Positions 10,446-20,519 of a stretch of DNA of 64,000 nt are shown here, piece by piece. The DNA comes from Labyrinthula sp. Ha. Lineage: Eukaryota; Sar; Bigyra; Labyrinthulida; Labyrinthulaceae. The stretch spans positions 124,001-188,000 of the forward strand of contig JAALGZ010000031.1 in NCBI GenBank assembly GCA_015227615.1. Reading direction: 5' to 3'. Each line of letters begins with the position of its first letter. Positions within the stretch are counted from its first letter, which is position 1. The notes below the pieces were generated by a model, which was not told where the DNA came from, searched no databases, and worked only from the letters and a program-made list of their open reading frames with translations. Both the position numbers and the translations under genes were made by a program.

Positions 10446-13117
10446 ATTTTTTCTGTTTTGAGATAACTTTGGTATATTCAAGGTATACTACGAGGTAATT
10501 GAGTGTTCAGGATGTTCTTTGTGTGTATTTTACTTTGCTTTTATTTGCGTTAAATAAAGAAATTTCTCGGAATGCATTCTCGGAGTTTTATAGTCCGTGA
10601 TGATGCTGGCCATGTGGCCCGGACAAGTATATGTTTTTTAACGTAAACTTAAATTAATAATCATAAAATTGAGTATTGATGAATTAAGTAGAAAGATATT
10701 AATATACTTTACTATTAAGAATAAATACTTTAATGGATAATAAGATCTATTCAATTATAGAAATATGAACACAAATATACGGATAGAAGAAATGGACTTG
10801 TGCTATAAAGATTATTGAAATGAGCAAACAAGAAAGAAATTATTTAGTCACTTACTGCCTAGCTGATGAAGTCTATATTACATTATAAATTGAAAATCCC
10901 TGAATGACATATAGATGTACCTTTATAGCTTGTATGAAATTTAGTTTCCTGTTATATATTAAGCTCTTTAAGCTAAAAATTGTTACTGGAGTAAACTTTT
11001 TAGGGTGCTAACTAATGTTCTCCAGCTTAAGTAACTCTAAGTAATCTCTTGGATGAACTTTTGTTAAGAACAATAGACCTTAGTTCCCATACTATTGCTT
11101 TTTATAAAATTTTGGTTAGTTACCTTAGTATCAAATTGATTGGTTTTGACCTGTACAGAACTGTAAGTACTCTAGATGATATGCTGGAATTTCTCTCTGT
11201 TATTGAACAAGCAAATTAATAATAATTCAATTTCCCAAAAAAATCATGAGAGAATTACCTAATAAACTAACAATTCCTATTATATTTATTAAATAACACA
11301 TGTCTACAGGGTATTGCAAAGCCTAAACTTTTCTTGACACAACTTATAGAGTAGTGGTTAACACAAGGTGCAAGAATAAAAGAAATGTAACTATAAAATC
11401 GAAGCTTAGTGCTCAGACTACTCCAAGCAGCTATTTCATACTAATTCGAAGTTCCCAACAATATTTTCACACATAGTCCTCACCCGAGCAAGAACTTTAA
11501 ATTTAGAATGAATAGTTGCACAGCACGTTCAATTTTAATCAAGGGTCGATTAAGGATATCTTTCTGAAATGTTAACTACCTAGAAAAATAAAAAATACGA
11601 GAATGTTGTTGGCAGAGCTGTGGAAAATAGATCCATTACTCAAATATGCACACACACGAGAAAATGCAATTCAGAATAAAATTTGCTCAGCAAAAACCCC
11701 CAAGTTTGTTTCATATTCAGAAATAAAAAAAATATAAAGCAGCTTCAGTCAATCTGTCAATTACCAGAAAATTATTTAACTAAATTGTAAGATCAAATGA
11801 AGTATTTTAGTTACGAGACACAGGTTTTCAGATTCACTAGAAACAGTTCTTAGAAGCTAGAAAAAAAATGATCCAAAGGAAAAAATAAGATGAGGATCTC
11901 TTTTATCGACCCTGGGTCGTATCCTTGGTGAAAACGTTCTAGATGCCGTATAAAACTCGACTTAGTGAGATCTACGGGATCTAGCATGGATAACTTCACG
12001 AGAAGAAATCCTTAAGACCTAATACGTGAGTCATTCTTACTAGTTACGTCTTTCTATAATTATGAAAATACTTTCCTCTGAAGCGTCAAAACAAATGGGA
12101 TTAAGACGGTAACAGCATACTCGGGCCAGTATCTTAAAATAAATTGTTTGTCTCTGAAGAATCTTATTATCTCGGTATGTTAATTATAACTATAGGAATC
12201 AATACAACTGCCGAACCAAACTACCTTTTCGTATCAGTTTAGTACCATAACCAAGTATACTTGTTCTTGGCAATAATATCTTGTCTATATGCATCCAAAC
12301 AAACGGAATCAGCTACAGTTAAAAATACAAGTCAGTTAATATTCTGAGATAATAGAATCACTACTATGTTCAAATTGTATGTGGAACGAGAAGAGAATAC
12401 ACAATGGGAGTATGTGCTAAAAGGCAAGTGACGCTTCTTTGATTTGATGCTCTTGAAAGCATGTAAGCTCTTTGATAAATTTCTGGTTAATACCCCAAAA
12501 ATTGCTAAAATAGGTACTAAAAATGTAAGAATGTTCAGATTTTGTGTAAGAAACGGTATTCATTAAAACTTAATCAACTTAAAATAGGATTAAAATTTTA
12601 AGTATCTCCGCACTAGTTACATCATACCAATCAGGCAACTATCATCTATGCTTGTAGGGCCTCTTCCCTATTAAAAAACATTAAGTTATCATTTCTGGGA
12701 GGATTTAGAGTATATGGAGAGATTCTGAAGATGTAGGGATTATAGATACAAATGTTATAATGAGGTACATGGTGCTATATGAGCAAAAATCTTTAAATTT
12801 AGCATATCCAACAATACTTGGTAACTTAGAATTTACATTTTATTACGGAATATGTTGAACTGGTTAGAAAACGATAAGATCAGGATGGAATCTCATAATT
12901 AAGAGCCCTAGCATGGCAGTCTAAGGGAGATTCTGCACAGTTGGTCGAGAAAATGTTTTCCCAGATATTTTTACTCTGGGGTACACTAGGTTTTTGGGTT
13001 ACTGTGAATATAAGTTTTGAATACTAAGAAGAAAATTTATGTTCTCGAACAAAGAGAAAAAAATGTAACCGTGTCGTGCTTAGCTTACCCTATGGTAGTA
13101 AAGATCATTAAAACCGC

Positions 13118-14000
13118 TTACCTATGACAACTTTCAGGATATATTAGAAACCCACATCTCGCACAACATTTTTCTAGAAGGTAGCTTTGTTTAGGTATAT
13201 TCTGCAGCTTCTTTCGCACATTTCCACCACATGGGACATATATCTGTATAGCATGGAACAACCTGATAAAAATCCAGTTAAAATTTTTCATCACTTCTCT
13301 CGCTCCAAAGAACTCTAGTTTAAAGATACAAGAAATCGCAAAATCGGCCCAGTACAAGAATAATAGGAATATGTAATTCAGTCACCAAACACCAGAAAAG
13401 GAAACTTATCAACCACAGTTGAGATAAGCATTGAAAAACAGCCACTCAAACTCTTGAGGTAAGTATCGGGATAATAAAGGTTGGTACAAGATGAATTTTG
13501 TGGATGAACATCTAATACCTGTGAAGAAAAGGAAGAGGCATCCTAGCGGATCTTCTCAAATTAAAACTCACTTATTTTTCCTTCCGGGAGTGTTGGGGTT
13601 GAACCCATAAACTTATAATTACCCAAATAAGGTTGGAACCCATTGCGGTATTTGCTTTTAATACTAGTGTAGTCACAATTAGTATTTTTTTTATGTGTTG
13701 TGTAGTGACGAAGAGATCTTATGAATAGACAGATATATGCTGGACACCACACAAGATCATCTAAAAAATACGCCCATGAAATTAGAAGATTAACCCGGCA
13801 GGTAAATGATAACAAATTTATTGATGACACAAATTAGCACATGTCTTGTTCTAGATTCAGAGGATGTAAGTTACAGGGCAAGCGGGCTATTCCCAATCAA
13901 ATACACTGGTATGGAGGAAACATTGGTATTTTAAGTGGCATCAATGGAAAAATAGGGTAACTTATCCTCATGGAACCTCTTAAAATTGTCAAAAACAGGA
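13118..14000 (-). mobile_element. Ty3/gypsy reverse transcriptase fossil
   Basis: This is an old, broken Ty3/gypsy element fragment on the minus strand with many breaks. Reading leftwards from about 13.93 kb, one meets a stretch like the MPFGLxNAPATFQ block, then at about 13.76 kb a FLDDL sequence in the position of the Y/F-x-DD active site, then at about 13.6-13.67 kb a stretch like the K-C-x-F...YLG connection. The order and spacing are those of a Ty3-type RT palm and connection. The LTRs and the remaining domains are not identified. Confidence 0.55.
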
Positions 14001-14579
14001 ACGTGATGCAGGGATTCTGTGTGTTATTCATACAACAGAGGGCAGGTGACTTGAAAAATATATCTGGTAATCGTTATGGGCAATGAAATTTTACGTAGCA
14101 AAATGGGTTTAGATTTTAGAAGAAAAATTATTCGAGGATTGTTTTCTTAAGTTTGGTACTCTACAGTCTATAATATAACCCAATTGAACAAAGACTGAGC
14201 AAATTGGAAGACTAGAATAAGGGGAAATATTGCAAGATGTACCTTCTCTTCATGAAGGTGTCTCTAAAATCATCACTACTAAATTTCATAGATAGAATAT
14301 ACAAAAAATAAGGTTTTAAGAGTTTTGAAAGAGTCAGTATAATACAATCCCAAATAATCTAAAGCCACTTCACACTTCAGTCAGAGGGTTTGATCTAGCT
14401 GTAGGAGCCTAATTCTGGTGTGAATACTACCTAAGGATTTGCACAGGATGGGGCAAAATGCAGGTTTTCATGAATGTACTTGCCATGGTTTTTTTTTCGT
14501 TGCACCTCTTTCCAAAAGCTAGCTTTCATTTGTATTTCCTTATTCTGTCACTATTATTATAAATTCTGACCCCTTTTAC

Positions 14580-14795
14580 ACAGACAATTTTGCGAACTTC
14601 AAAAACGGTAAAAGATTCTGACCAAATGTTGAGCACCTCGTTCCATGTGGTAGAATTTGCTGCCCGTACGGTACGAATTTATTTAAAAACCCATAGTTGG
14701 GAAGATATTATGAAGTATCGTTCCAGTATTTGGCTTAGATGCTATATTAAAAAATGGCAAATAAAGAAAAAAAAATCATTGGACGCATGACAACA
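14580..14795 (+). mobile_element. Possible Ty3/gypsy integrase-core fossil
   Basis: One 66-residue frame resembles part of a retroviral-type integrase core: an aromatic/His segment, an A-A-x-x-x-x-x-Y-L-K-x-H stretch like the helix before the second catalytic Asp, and a tryptophan-containing K-rich helix. It is old and broken. Its strand is opposite to the RT fossil at 13.1-14.0 kb, so it would belong to another copy. The resemblance is modest. Confidence 0.3.
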
Positions 14796-16618
14796 TTGAT
14801 AATCATGTAGATAAGCTAACTTTCCCGAGAATTTGATTTATTGATATTCCATTTCAATCGTGAAAACCTTTTACAAAAATAATCAACAGTCCGTAGTGCA
14901 CGTTTTGCTCTTACCTGGAAAATCAAATAAATGAAGTCCATGTTGTTTCTACCTACCATTCCAATAGAAATGTTCAACCGTGATTTCTATAATCTAGTTA
15001 CCACAACATATTGCTTACTATTTCCGTTTTTTAATCATGCGACAAGTATGATAAATAATAGGACTTATTCAGTAACGTAACAGTTAATAATCAAAACTTA
15101 TACTGTATATTCCAGGAATAATTAAACTATGTGAAAATTTTAACTGGAATTTAATATCAGTACAAAGAACTATACCTGGCTATAAACGCCTAGAAAAACT
15201 ATGTATTGTAATAATGATTTCAGTGGAAGGCTATGCTGATTAGTAGTCTAGCTTCTGTTAAACAGGGTTATTAATCAAAATTGATAATGAACAAAACAAT
15301 AACTATATTAAAGTTAGATATGAATTTTGTCGTTGATTTTCTCATTCCATTCTCAGTTAAAGTTCCTGGCGAAGTTAAAAAACTTCATCAGCTGTGTTAA
15401 GCCTAACCCGTATATCTACATGTCTGGACAGAAATCGAGTACATAAAGGAAGGGGTCCAGTGCAAAAAAAAATTATTGAAACTGAAAAAAAAAATAAAAC
15501 TCTTAAGACATCTTTTAAGTCGTACATTGTGGCCGAATAAGTCTTATTATTAGATTAGGGTTGTAATCATTACAATCTAAAGGATGCGTTTGCACCTATA
15601 ATAAAGCTATTTTTTTAGATATATTGGGTTCAACAACTCTAGTAGTTTTTAGCAAGAAAAAAACACTAACTTTCTGTTATGTTGATTGCAGGTGAAAAAA
15701 ACATTATTATTATGCAGAGGCGACAGAAAATATTCTCTTACCAGTTCAGGTTGAGAATGTTTTTGCTATGTGAAATCGAAACAGATCCACTCATCCGATG
15801 CTGTAAATGGTAACATCTGTCCAGGTTTGCTCATTTGTTTGTCTTGACCATATAATGTACTTAAGTATCTACCTCTGTTTTTATACCCCCCCATTTTTTG
15901 TGCATCATCGGAACCCGATTACAGTCATCTCATTAGGTGACACGCTTGACCAGAAAAAACAGCCCTCTCCCACAAAGAGTTTTTGCACTCAATTTTAGCT
16001 CCTTTCATGTAGAGATTGGGACTGAACTTAAAATAATATCAATTTATCTTTAGCCGTACAGAAACTTGAAAATGGTTTCTCCTGGTGCTGTATGAAATGT
16101 CCTACGGGCTTGCAGCAAAAGAGGGTGAAGAGCCCCGATTTCGCACTCACAGGAACAAATAGTTTTATAACGATTCATTCTTACTTGTTTCAACTAAATT
16201 CCCCAGAAAAATTTTACTAATTAAGTCAATTAAATTAAAAAATGAGACCTATTTGAAGACGGGACTGTGTTCTTTACCATAACTTCTTGTTTCCTACGGC
16301 ATTGCAAATCATATTTACTAGCTCAAAACACTTGCTAACTCGGATTAGAATACATAAAGTAGATAACTGATGTCTGAAGCATGGATTTATTCATTAATAT
16401 AGAAATATTATTAATCAACATAAAACATAGTCATCATTGTGCTATATACAAAGGAAGCAGGATTTGGAGTCAACGCAGAGTTGCTGGTTAAATCAGAATT
16501 CATCCCTATTATTGTCTCCAGTATAGGTATGGAAGCCCTATATTGAGCAATTTAGCATAATTTAAAATACAAGTTGATTTTATTTAAAAGTTTTAAGGAG
16601 ATTCTAAGGCTAAAAAGT

Positions 16619-16640
16619 TACTTTTTCTAAAGAAAAAGTA
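16619..16640. repeat. Perfect 10-bp inverted repeat (hairpin)
   Basis: TACTTTTTCT and AGAAAAAGTA flank a 2-nt loop, forming a perfect 10-bp stem about 440 bp upstream of the golgin gene. It is A/T-rich and may be chance. Confidence 0.5.
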
Positions 16641-16725
16641 CAACCACCTATACATCATGCTGTATCGTGCAAATTGTTTATGGTTTTACGCCATATTTTT
16701 AAAAACAGTAACTAGTCATTCAAAA

Positions 16726-16760
16726 AACAATTAAAGTTCTTTTAAGTTTTTTTAATTGTT
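16726..16760. repeat. 10-bp inverted repeat with 15-nt spacer
   Basis: AACAATTAAA and TTTAATTGTT are exact inverted copies separated by 15 nt. Together with the hairpin about 100 bp to the left, it lies in the region upstream of the golgin gene. There is no evidence of function. Confidence 0.5.
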
Positions 16761-17077
16761 CTTAAACTATTAGTTGAATAATTATGTTGCCCTGGGTAGC
16801 AATACCCCAACTCTACAAAAGAAAAAAATGTTCTCGAGTAAAAAAAAAACACACCAATCCTCTAATTCATGCACATAGTTTAAATGATTACTTAAAAACT
16901 ATACCTCAAACTTAGATTATTTTCATCTTCTTGTTTATTTTCTTATGTTTTCACATCCAGGATGAGACCAGCGACTCTCTCGAGATGTCAAGTATTCTAT
17001 TATTCCAAGAACGTGTCTCTTTTAAACTTTGCCCAAATACTAAGCAAATTGAAACGATCTAAAATTTAAAGTATTAC

Positions 17078-18834
17078 ATGTCAAGTTTCTTAAGTCATAT
17101 AGCAAAGGAAGCAGAAAGCTGGCTGGAAGCTGTGGATCAACAAGTAGGCCCCCATAAAGAAATTATTTATAGGCTGCTGAGACTGTTGAAAGCTTTCAAA
17201 AACTTAGTGAAAAAGAAATTGGGTTAGCTGAAGTGGGTGAACTAGCAGAAAGGCTTAAGAAAAGAGAAAAATATGTATCAAAAAATGTAAAATCATTGCC
17301 TCAACAAACGGAGGTTCAACCTAAAGAAACCACTAATGAGTTGAAGAATGATTCATTTCTGGAAGATGTGGAAAAATTAAATGCTCAAATCAGCCAGGAC
17401 CCCAAGGACGAATCCAAGGAAACTCAGAACGAAGAGAGAAGAGATAGTTTCTTTGAGCAAGAAATGACAGCAGAACTCAAAACATCAGAAGAGAGAGAAT
17501 TACTTCTTTTTGAAGATAATGATGACCCTTTGATCGAGAAAACACAAGTTAATGCTGTCTCAGATGCAGTGAAATTAAGTATCCCTGAAAAGGAGACAGT
17601 TCAAGATGAAGTAAATTTGTTTAAAGCATTACTTCAAGAAAAAGACGGAGCATTAGGGAAACTCCATAATGAAAATTCATTATTGGATGCAAAGTTAGTG
17701 GAGCTGCAACAGGAGCTGGATGTTGCTGAAGAAGTATTGTTAAACTCAAAGAGCAAAGGAGAGGAAGAAAGACTTGAGTTAAAACAAAAAATAACCGAAA
17801 TAGAAGAATATCATTTATCCAGGGAAGAAGAGTTTATTTCGGAGATAACTTTAAAAACAAAGGAACTTGATCAACTAAAACTATTACTTCATGAGTTTGA
17901 AGACGAAACAAGAGAACTGAAGGAGAAGGCGGCTATTTTAGAAGACAGCAATGAAAAGCTTGAAGCCTCGAAAACAGATATTTCTGAAAAGCTGCTTCAA
18001 TTTGAGTCACTAAAAAAGAGTAAGAAGACAGATCTTTCAAAAGAAGTAAATAGACTTGAAAACAAGATAAGGGAAATAAACTCAATACACAAACAAGAAC
18101 TTTCTAGGTTAGAGACGAAATCCTCAGAACTGAGACGGGAAAATGAATCGCTGAGCAACGAACTAGTAAAGAGGAATAATTTGTCTGTATCAACTAGCGC
18201 ACTAGATACTTCTGTTGATTTAAGTGGTTTGAAAGATCAGATACATAACTTGAAAGAAGAAAAAAAAAGTTTGACCAGGCTTGTTGAACAGGAGCAAAGT
18301 AAAGTTGTTAGTTTGGAAATAAAGAATAAGAACATTTTGAAAGATCGAAGGAAAACCGAGTCTGAACAAGCACAATACATTGCTGATCTCAAGACCAATT
18401 TTGATGTAATAACCTCAGAAAAGCAGAATCTAGAGAAAGAAATTGAGCTATTAAGTAAAGGACAAAAAACCAAGTTCGATGTTGATTTGTTAGAAAAAAA
18501 AGTTGAAGCGTTGACAGAAACTTTATCAAAAAGATATAAAGAAATTGAGAATCTTAGAACTGAAAATAGTTTGCTTGTGAGGAAGCTAAATATTGGTTCT
18601 GATGTTGAATTAGGTTCATTCAGAAGAAGAAAACCCTCAGTCAGTGAAAGAAAAAAGATGTCAAGGATACAAGTCTTACAGAAAAACCAACAGGTTAAAG
18701 AAGTAGTTGATCAAATAGATGATTTTTGCTTTACCTTTGGAAATAAGTTATACCGAGCCCCAGCTGTACGACTTACTTTCATTCTGTATTCAATTTTTGT
18801 TCATCTTCTGCTTTTAAAGTATGTTCTAAGTTAA
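17078..18834 (+). CDS. Golgin-84-like tail-anchored Golgi coiled-coil protein
   Basis: This is a 575-residue golgin of the golgin-84 (GOLGA5) type, a tether on Golgi membranes. Exon 1 (17078-17143) encodes MSSFLSHIAKEAESWLEAVDQQ, the conserved amphipathic start of this family (MSWFxDLAxKAExLLxxVDQ). A 29-nt GT-AG intron (17144-17172) precedes the long exon 17173-18834. After an acidic, low-complexity region (around residues 45-145), almost the whole middle is coiled coil with heptad Leu/Ile. The C-terminus has the family's DQxDxF...G..LxRxPxxR segment followed by a single hydrophobic tail anchor ending LLLLKYVLS. The last 56 bp, which encode this anchor, overlap the 3' coding end of bL17m on the other strand. 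Without exon 1 the gene would lack its conserved N-terminus, which supports the splice. Confidence 0.85.
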
Positions 18835-19354
18835 GTTCTTCAAGCTGTTTTATAATAAGTTCACGTTGTTTACTTTTTCTTTTGTCGTATCCTTTATCCG
18901 ATCGATCTTGTTTTATTTGTTTAAAGACAACGGATTCGGCTCGAAAATTATTCAACAAAGTCTGTGTATCGCATTTTTTTGCACTTTTAATCTCATTTTC
19001 TCTGTCAACCCATTCGATTACCGCCATAGGGGCGCCATCACCTTTTCTTGTCCCAATTTTGCAGACCCTTGTAAAACCGCTTGGTCTGTATTTATAGCGC
19101 TCTGCAAGACCTTCTATAGCAGGCCGATGTTTGGCAATGGTAGCGTTGGGAAGAAGCTTATTTACGCTAGCAGTGTTTCCTTTCTTTTGGGCAACTACCA
19201 ACCAATCAGCAAACCGTGAAAGTTCTTTTGCTTTTGGAACTGTAGTTCGGATTCTTTCGTGCTCAATAAGTGAGGAAAGCAAATTCCTTAACAAAGCAAT
19301 TCGATGAGGTGTCTTTCTTCCTAATTTTCGCATTTTCACTTGATGACTAACCAT
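18779..19354 (-). CDS. MRPL17: Mitochondrial large-subunit ribosomal protein bL17m
   Basis: This is a bacterial-type L17 ribosomal protein of 191 residues. The core HxxKLGRxxxHRxALLRNLxxSLxEHExIxTTxxKAKEL is present at residues 8-46 (MRKLGRKTPHRIALLRNLLSS, then EHERIRTTVPKAKEL), followed by a GFTRVxKxGxRKGDxAPMAxIEWV block. In eukaryotes this protein serves the mitochondrial (or plastid) ribosome near the peptide exit tunnel. The conserved first methionine region and the 70-residue C-terminal extension suggest the mitochondrial form. The Lys/Glu-rich tail is not part of the conserved fold, and its last 18 residues are encoded antisense to the golgin membrane anchor. The start at 19354 lies 173 bp from the divergent F-box gene. 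Confidence 0.9.
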   Translation of the reverse strand: MVSHQVKMRKLGRKTPHRIALLRNLLSSLIEHERIRTTVPKAKELSRFADWLVVAQKKGNTASVNKLLPNATIAKHRPAIEGLAERYKYRPSGFTRVCKIGTRKGDGAPMAVIEWVDRENEIKSAKKCDTQTLLNNFRAESVVFKQIKQDRSDKGYDKRKSKQRELIIKQLEELNLEHTLKAEDEQKLNTE

Positions 19355-19527
19355 TTTGTTGCTTCGCTCTTAATTGGTTCGAGTTTAATATATAAGTGTC
19401 GGTAATGCAATCATGTGTTCTACGACAGAAATACGGTAATGCCATAGCGTTTTTAATTCTTAGGACACTTTACTTAACGAAAAAGCAGAAACTTCTTGAA
19501 GTTTGTTGTTTTTTTCCTGGAGGAGAA
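19355..19527. promoter_or_regulatory. Shared divergent promoter region, bL17m and F-box gene
   Basis: The 173 bp between the two divergent start codons must hold both promoters. The F-box frame stays open upstream to an ATG at 19405, so the promoter may be as short as 50 bp if that start is used. GT...AG pairs of 27-28 nt occur here (for example 19401-19427 and 19435-19462), so a 5'-leader intron is possible but unproven. Confidence 0.4.
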
Positions 19528-20055
19528 ATGGAGCGTAATGTGGAGATATGTATGCTAATTTTGGGAGCTTTTGTGCTTCACAGGATGTACAGAAAATCAA
19601 GAAACATCTCAAGAGATAAAATTTGTACCGACATTATCGTACACCCGAGGTTTCAGTCTCGTCAAGCTCTGCTAGAGAAGAAATATAGGTCAAAGTTAAA
19701 TTCAAAGCAGAAAAAGATATTGCTTCCAGAAGAAATCCTTCCTTCCATGATTATAGAATACTTAGGATATAAAGAACTTGTTGCCTTTGGTCTTGCGTGT
19801 AAGAAGTTCTCTATTTTCTCTTTGAATGATAAGTTGTGGAGAAAATTATTATTTTGTGATTTTTCGATAGATTTAGATAGTTTAAAATATGACCAAATCA
19901 AAATGAAAAATGTAAAAGAGTTTTATCGCGAACTTTTAAGAAAAAGAAATGAAGTTTGGATGGAAAGAGAAATTCTTCAGCACGTGAGCATGTTTGCCTC
20001 TGAGTTAAATATCCCAAGTGATATAGCTAGAAATATTATACTTAGAGAATTTTAG
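19528..20055 (+). CDS. F-box protein with N-terminal membrane segment
   Basis: This is a 175-residue protein with an F-box-like motif at about residues 68-110: LLPEEILPSMIIEYLGYKEL, then VAFGLACKKF, then DKLWRKLLF, which is the usual LPxExLxxIxxYL...LxxxxxVCKxxxxxxxDxxLWxxL pattern. F-box proteins bind Skp1 and recruit targets to SCF ubiquitin ligases. There is no substrate-binding repeat domain. The C-terminus is charged and helical. Residues 6-20 (EICMLILGAFVLHRM) form a short hydrophobic stretch followed by Arg/Lys, suggesting a signal anchor. I chose ATG 19528 because of its good context (gagaaATGg) and this anchor; the frame is open to an ATG at 19405, which would add 41 residues. The stop is 29 bp from the convergent neighbour. 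Confidence 0.7.
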   Translation: MERNVEICMLILGAFVLHRMYRKSRNISRDKICTDIIVHPRFQSRQALLEKKYRSKLNSKQKKILLPEEILPSMIIEYLGYKELVAFGLACKKFSIFSLNDKLWRKLLFCDFSIDLDSLKYDQIKMKNVKEFYRELLRKRNEVWMEREILQHVSMFASELNIPSDIARNIILREF

Positions 20056-20084
20056 AAACAGCTTTAGTTAACAAATGCACACAG

Positions 20085-20519
20085 TTAAGAGTTAATTTCT
20101 TGTACAAACTGCTGTTTCATTTTCTCAGCCATATCTTGATTCGTAGGACTTGACGCATATTTCTGAAACTCCTGCCTTAAGCGTAGATTTGATTTATATC
20201 TCTTCGTATTTATAATTATAGAGTCAAGATTTATCCTTGTACCTTTCTTCTTACCAAAATAAAAGCAGATCACTGTTAAAAGTATGCCTAAAATTCGAAC
20301 GACTTGTAACTTTGTGCTGGAAGAGTAAATCCCCTTTCTCAGCTTAAAAGCCTTTCGTATTCTTCTGTTTAGGTTTCTTCCAAGGTGAAAAGAAACTATA
20401 AGGAGGAACCACTCAAGTCGGCTTGATAAACGTTGTCTTTTGGTTCGCTGTCCTTCCACTGCTACTTCAAACTGACCAAAGGTACTACCTCTTCTTTCCG
20501 TCATTTTTAACTTTGACAA
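20085..20519 (-). CDS. Unknown small basic membrane protein
   Basis: I do not recognise this 144-residue protein. It has two hydrophobic segments (around residues 35-48, EWFLLIVSFHLG, and 74-88, VVRILGILLTVICFY), each flanked by Arg/Lys clusters. A soluble C-terminal tail contains a repeated Q-E-F/Q-F-V-Q-E pattern. A hairpin in an organelle or ER membrane is possible. It is convergent with the F-box gene with only 29 bp between stops, as in other island pairs here, which supports it being a real gene. A second ATG at 20504 is an alternative start. No function can be inferred. Confidence 0.6.
   Translation of the reverse strand: MSKLKMTERRGSTFGQFEVAVEGQRTKRQRLSSRLEWFLLIVSFHLGRNLNRRIRKAFKLRKGIYSSSTKLQVVRILGILLTVICFYFGKKKGTRINLDSIIINTKRYKSNLRLRQEFQKYASSPTNQDMAEKMKQQFVQEINS

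Larger units (their letters stand above)
10446..17077. other. Gene-free gap with Ty3/gypsy remnants
   Basis: This 6.6-kb stretch has no intact gene. It holds a minus-strand reverse transcriptase fossil (13.1-14.0 kb), a possible plus-strand integrase fossil (14.6-14.8 kb) and two small hairpins near 16.6-16.8 kb, all listed separately. In 10446-13117 and 14800-16600 I see only A/T-rich DNA without a frame or repeat I can name. Confidence 0.6.

Noticed and set aside
13600-13640. tRNA-like B-box sequences such as GGTTGAACCC
   Set aside because: No paired A box, acceptor stem or anticodon arm could be built around this or similar sites elsewhere.
18237-18473. Antisense frames within the golgin, coiled-coil and WD40 genes
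   Set aside because: They are shadows of strongly coding Lys/Glu-rich or WD40 sequence on the other strand.
19405-19527. Longer F-box protein start at 19405 or a leader intron
   Set aside because: The extra residues look unlike coding sequence, and splicing the best GT-AG pair leads to an early stop; kept only as an alternative.
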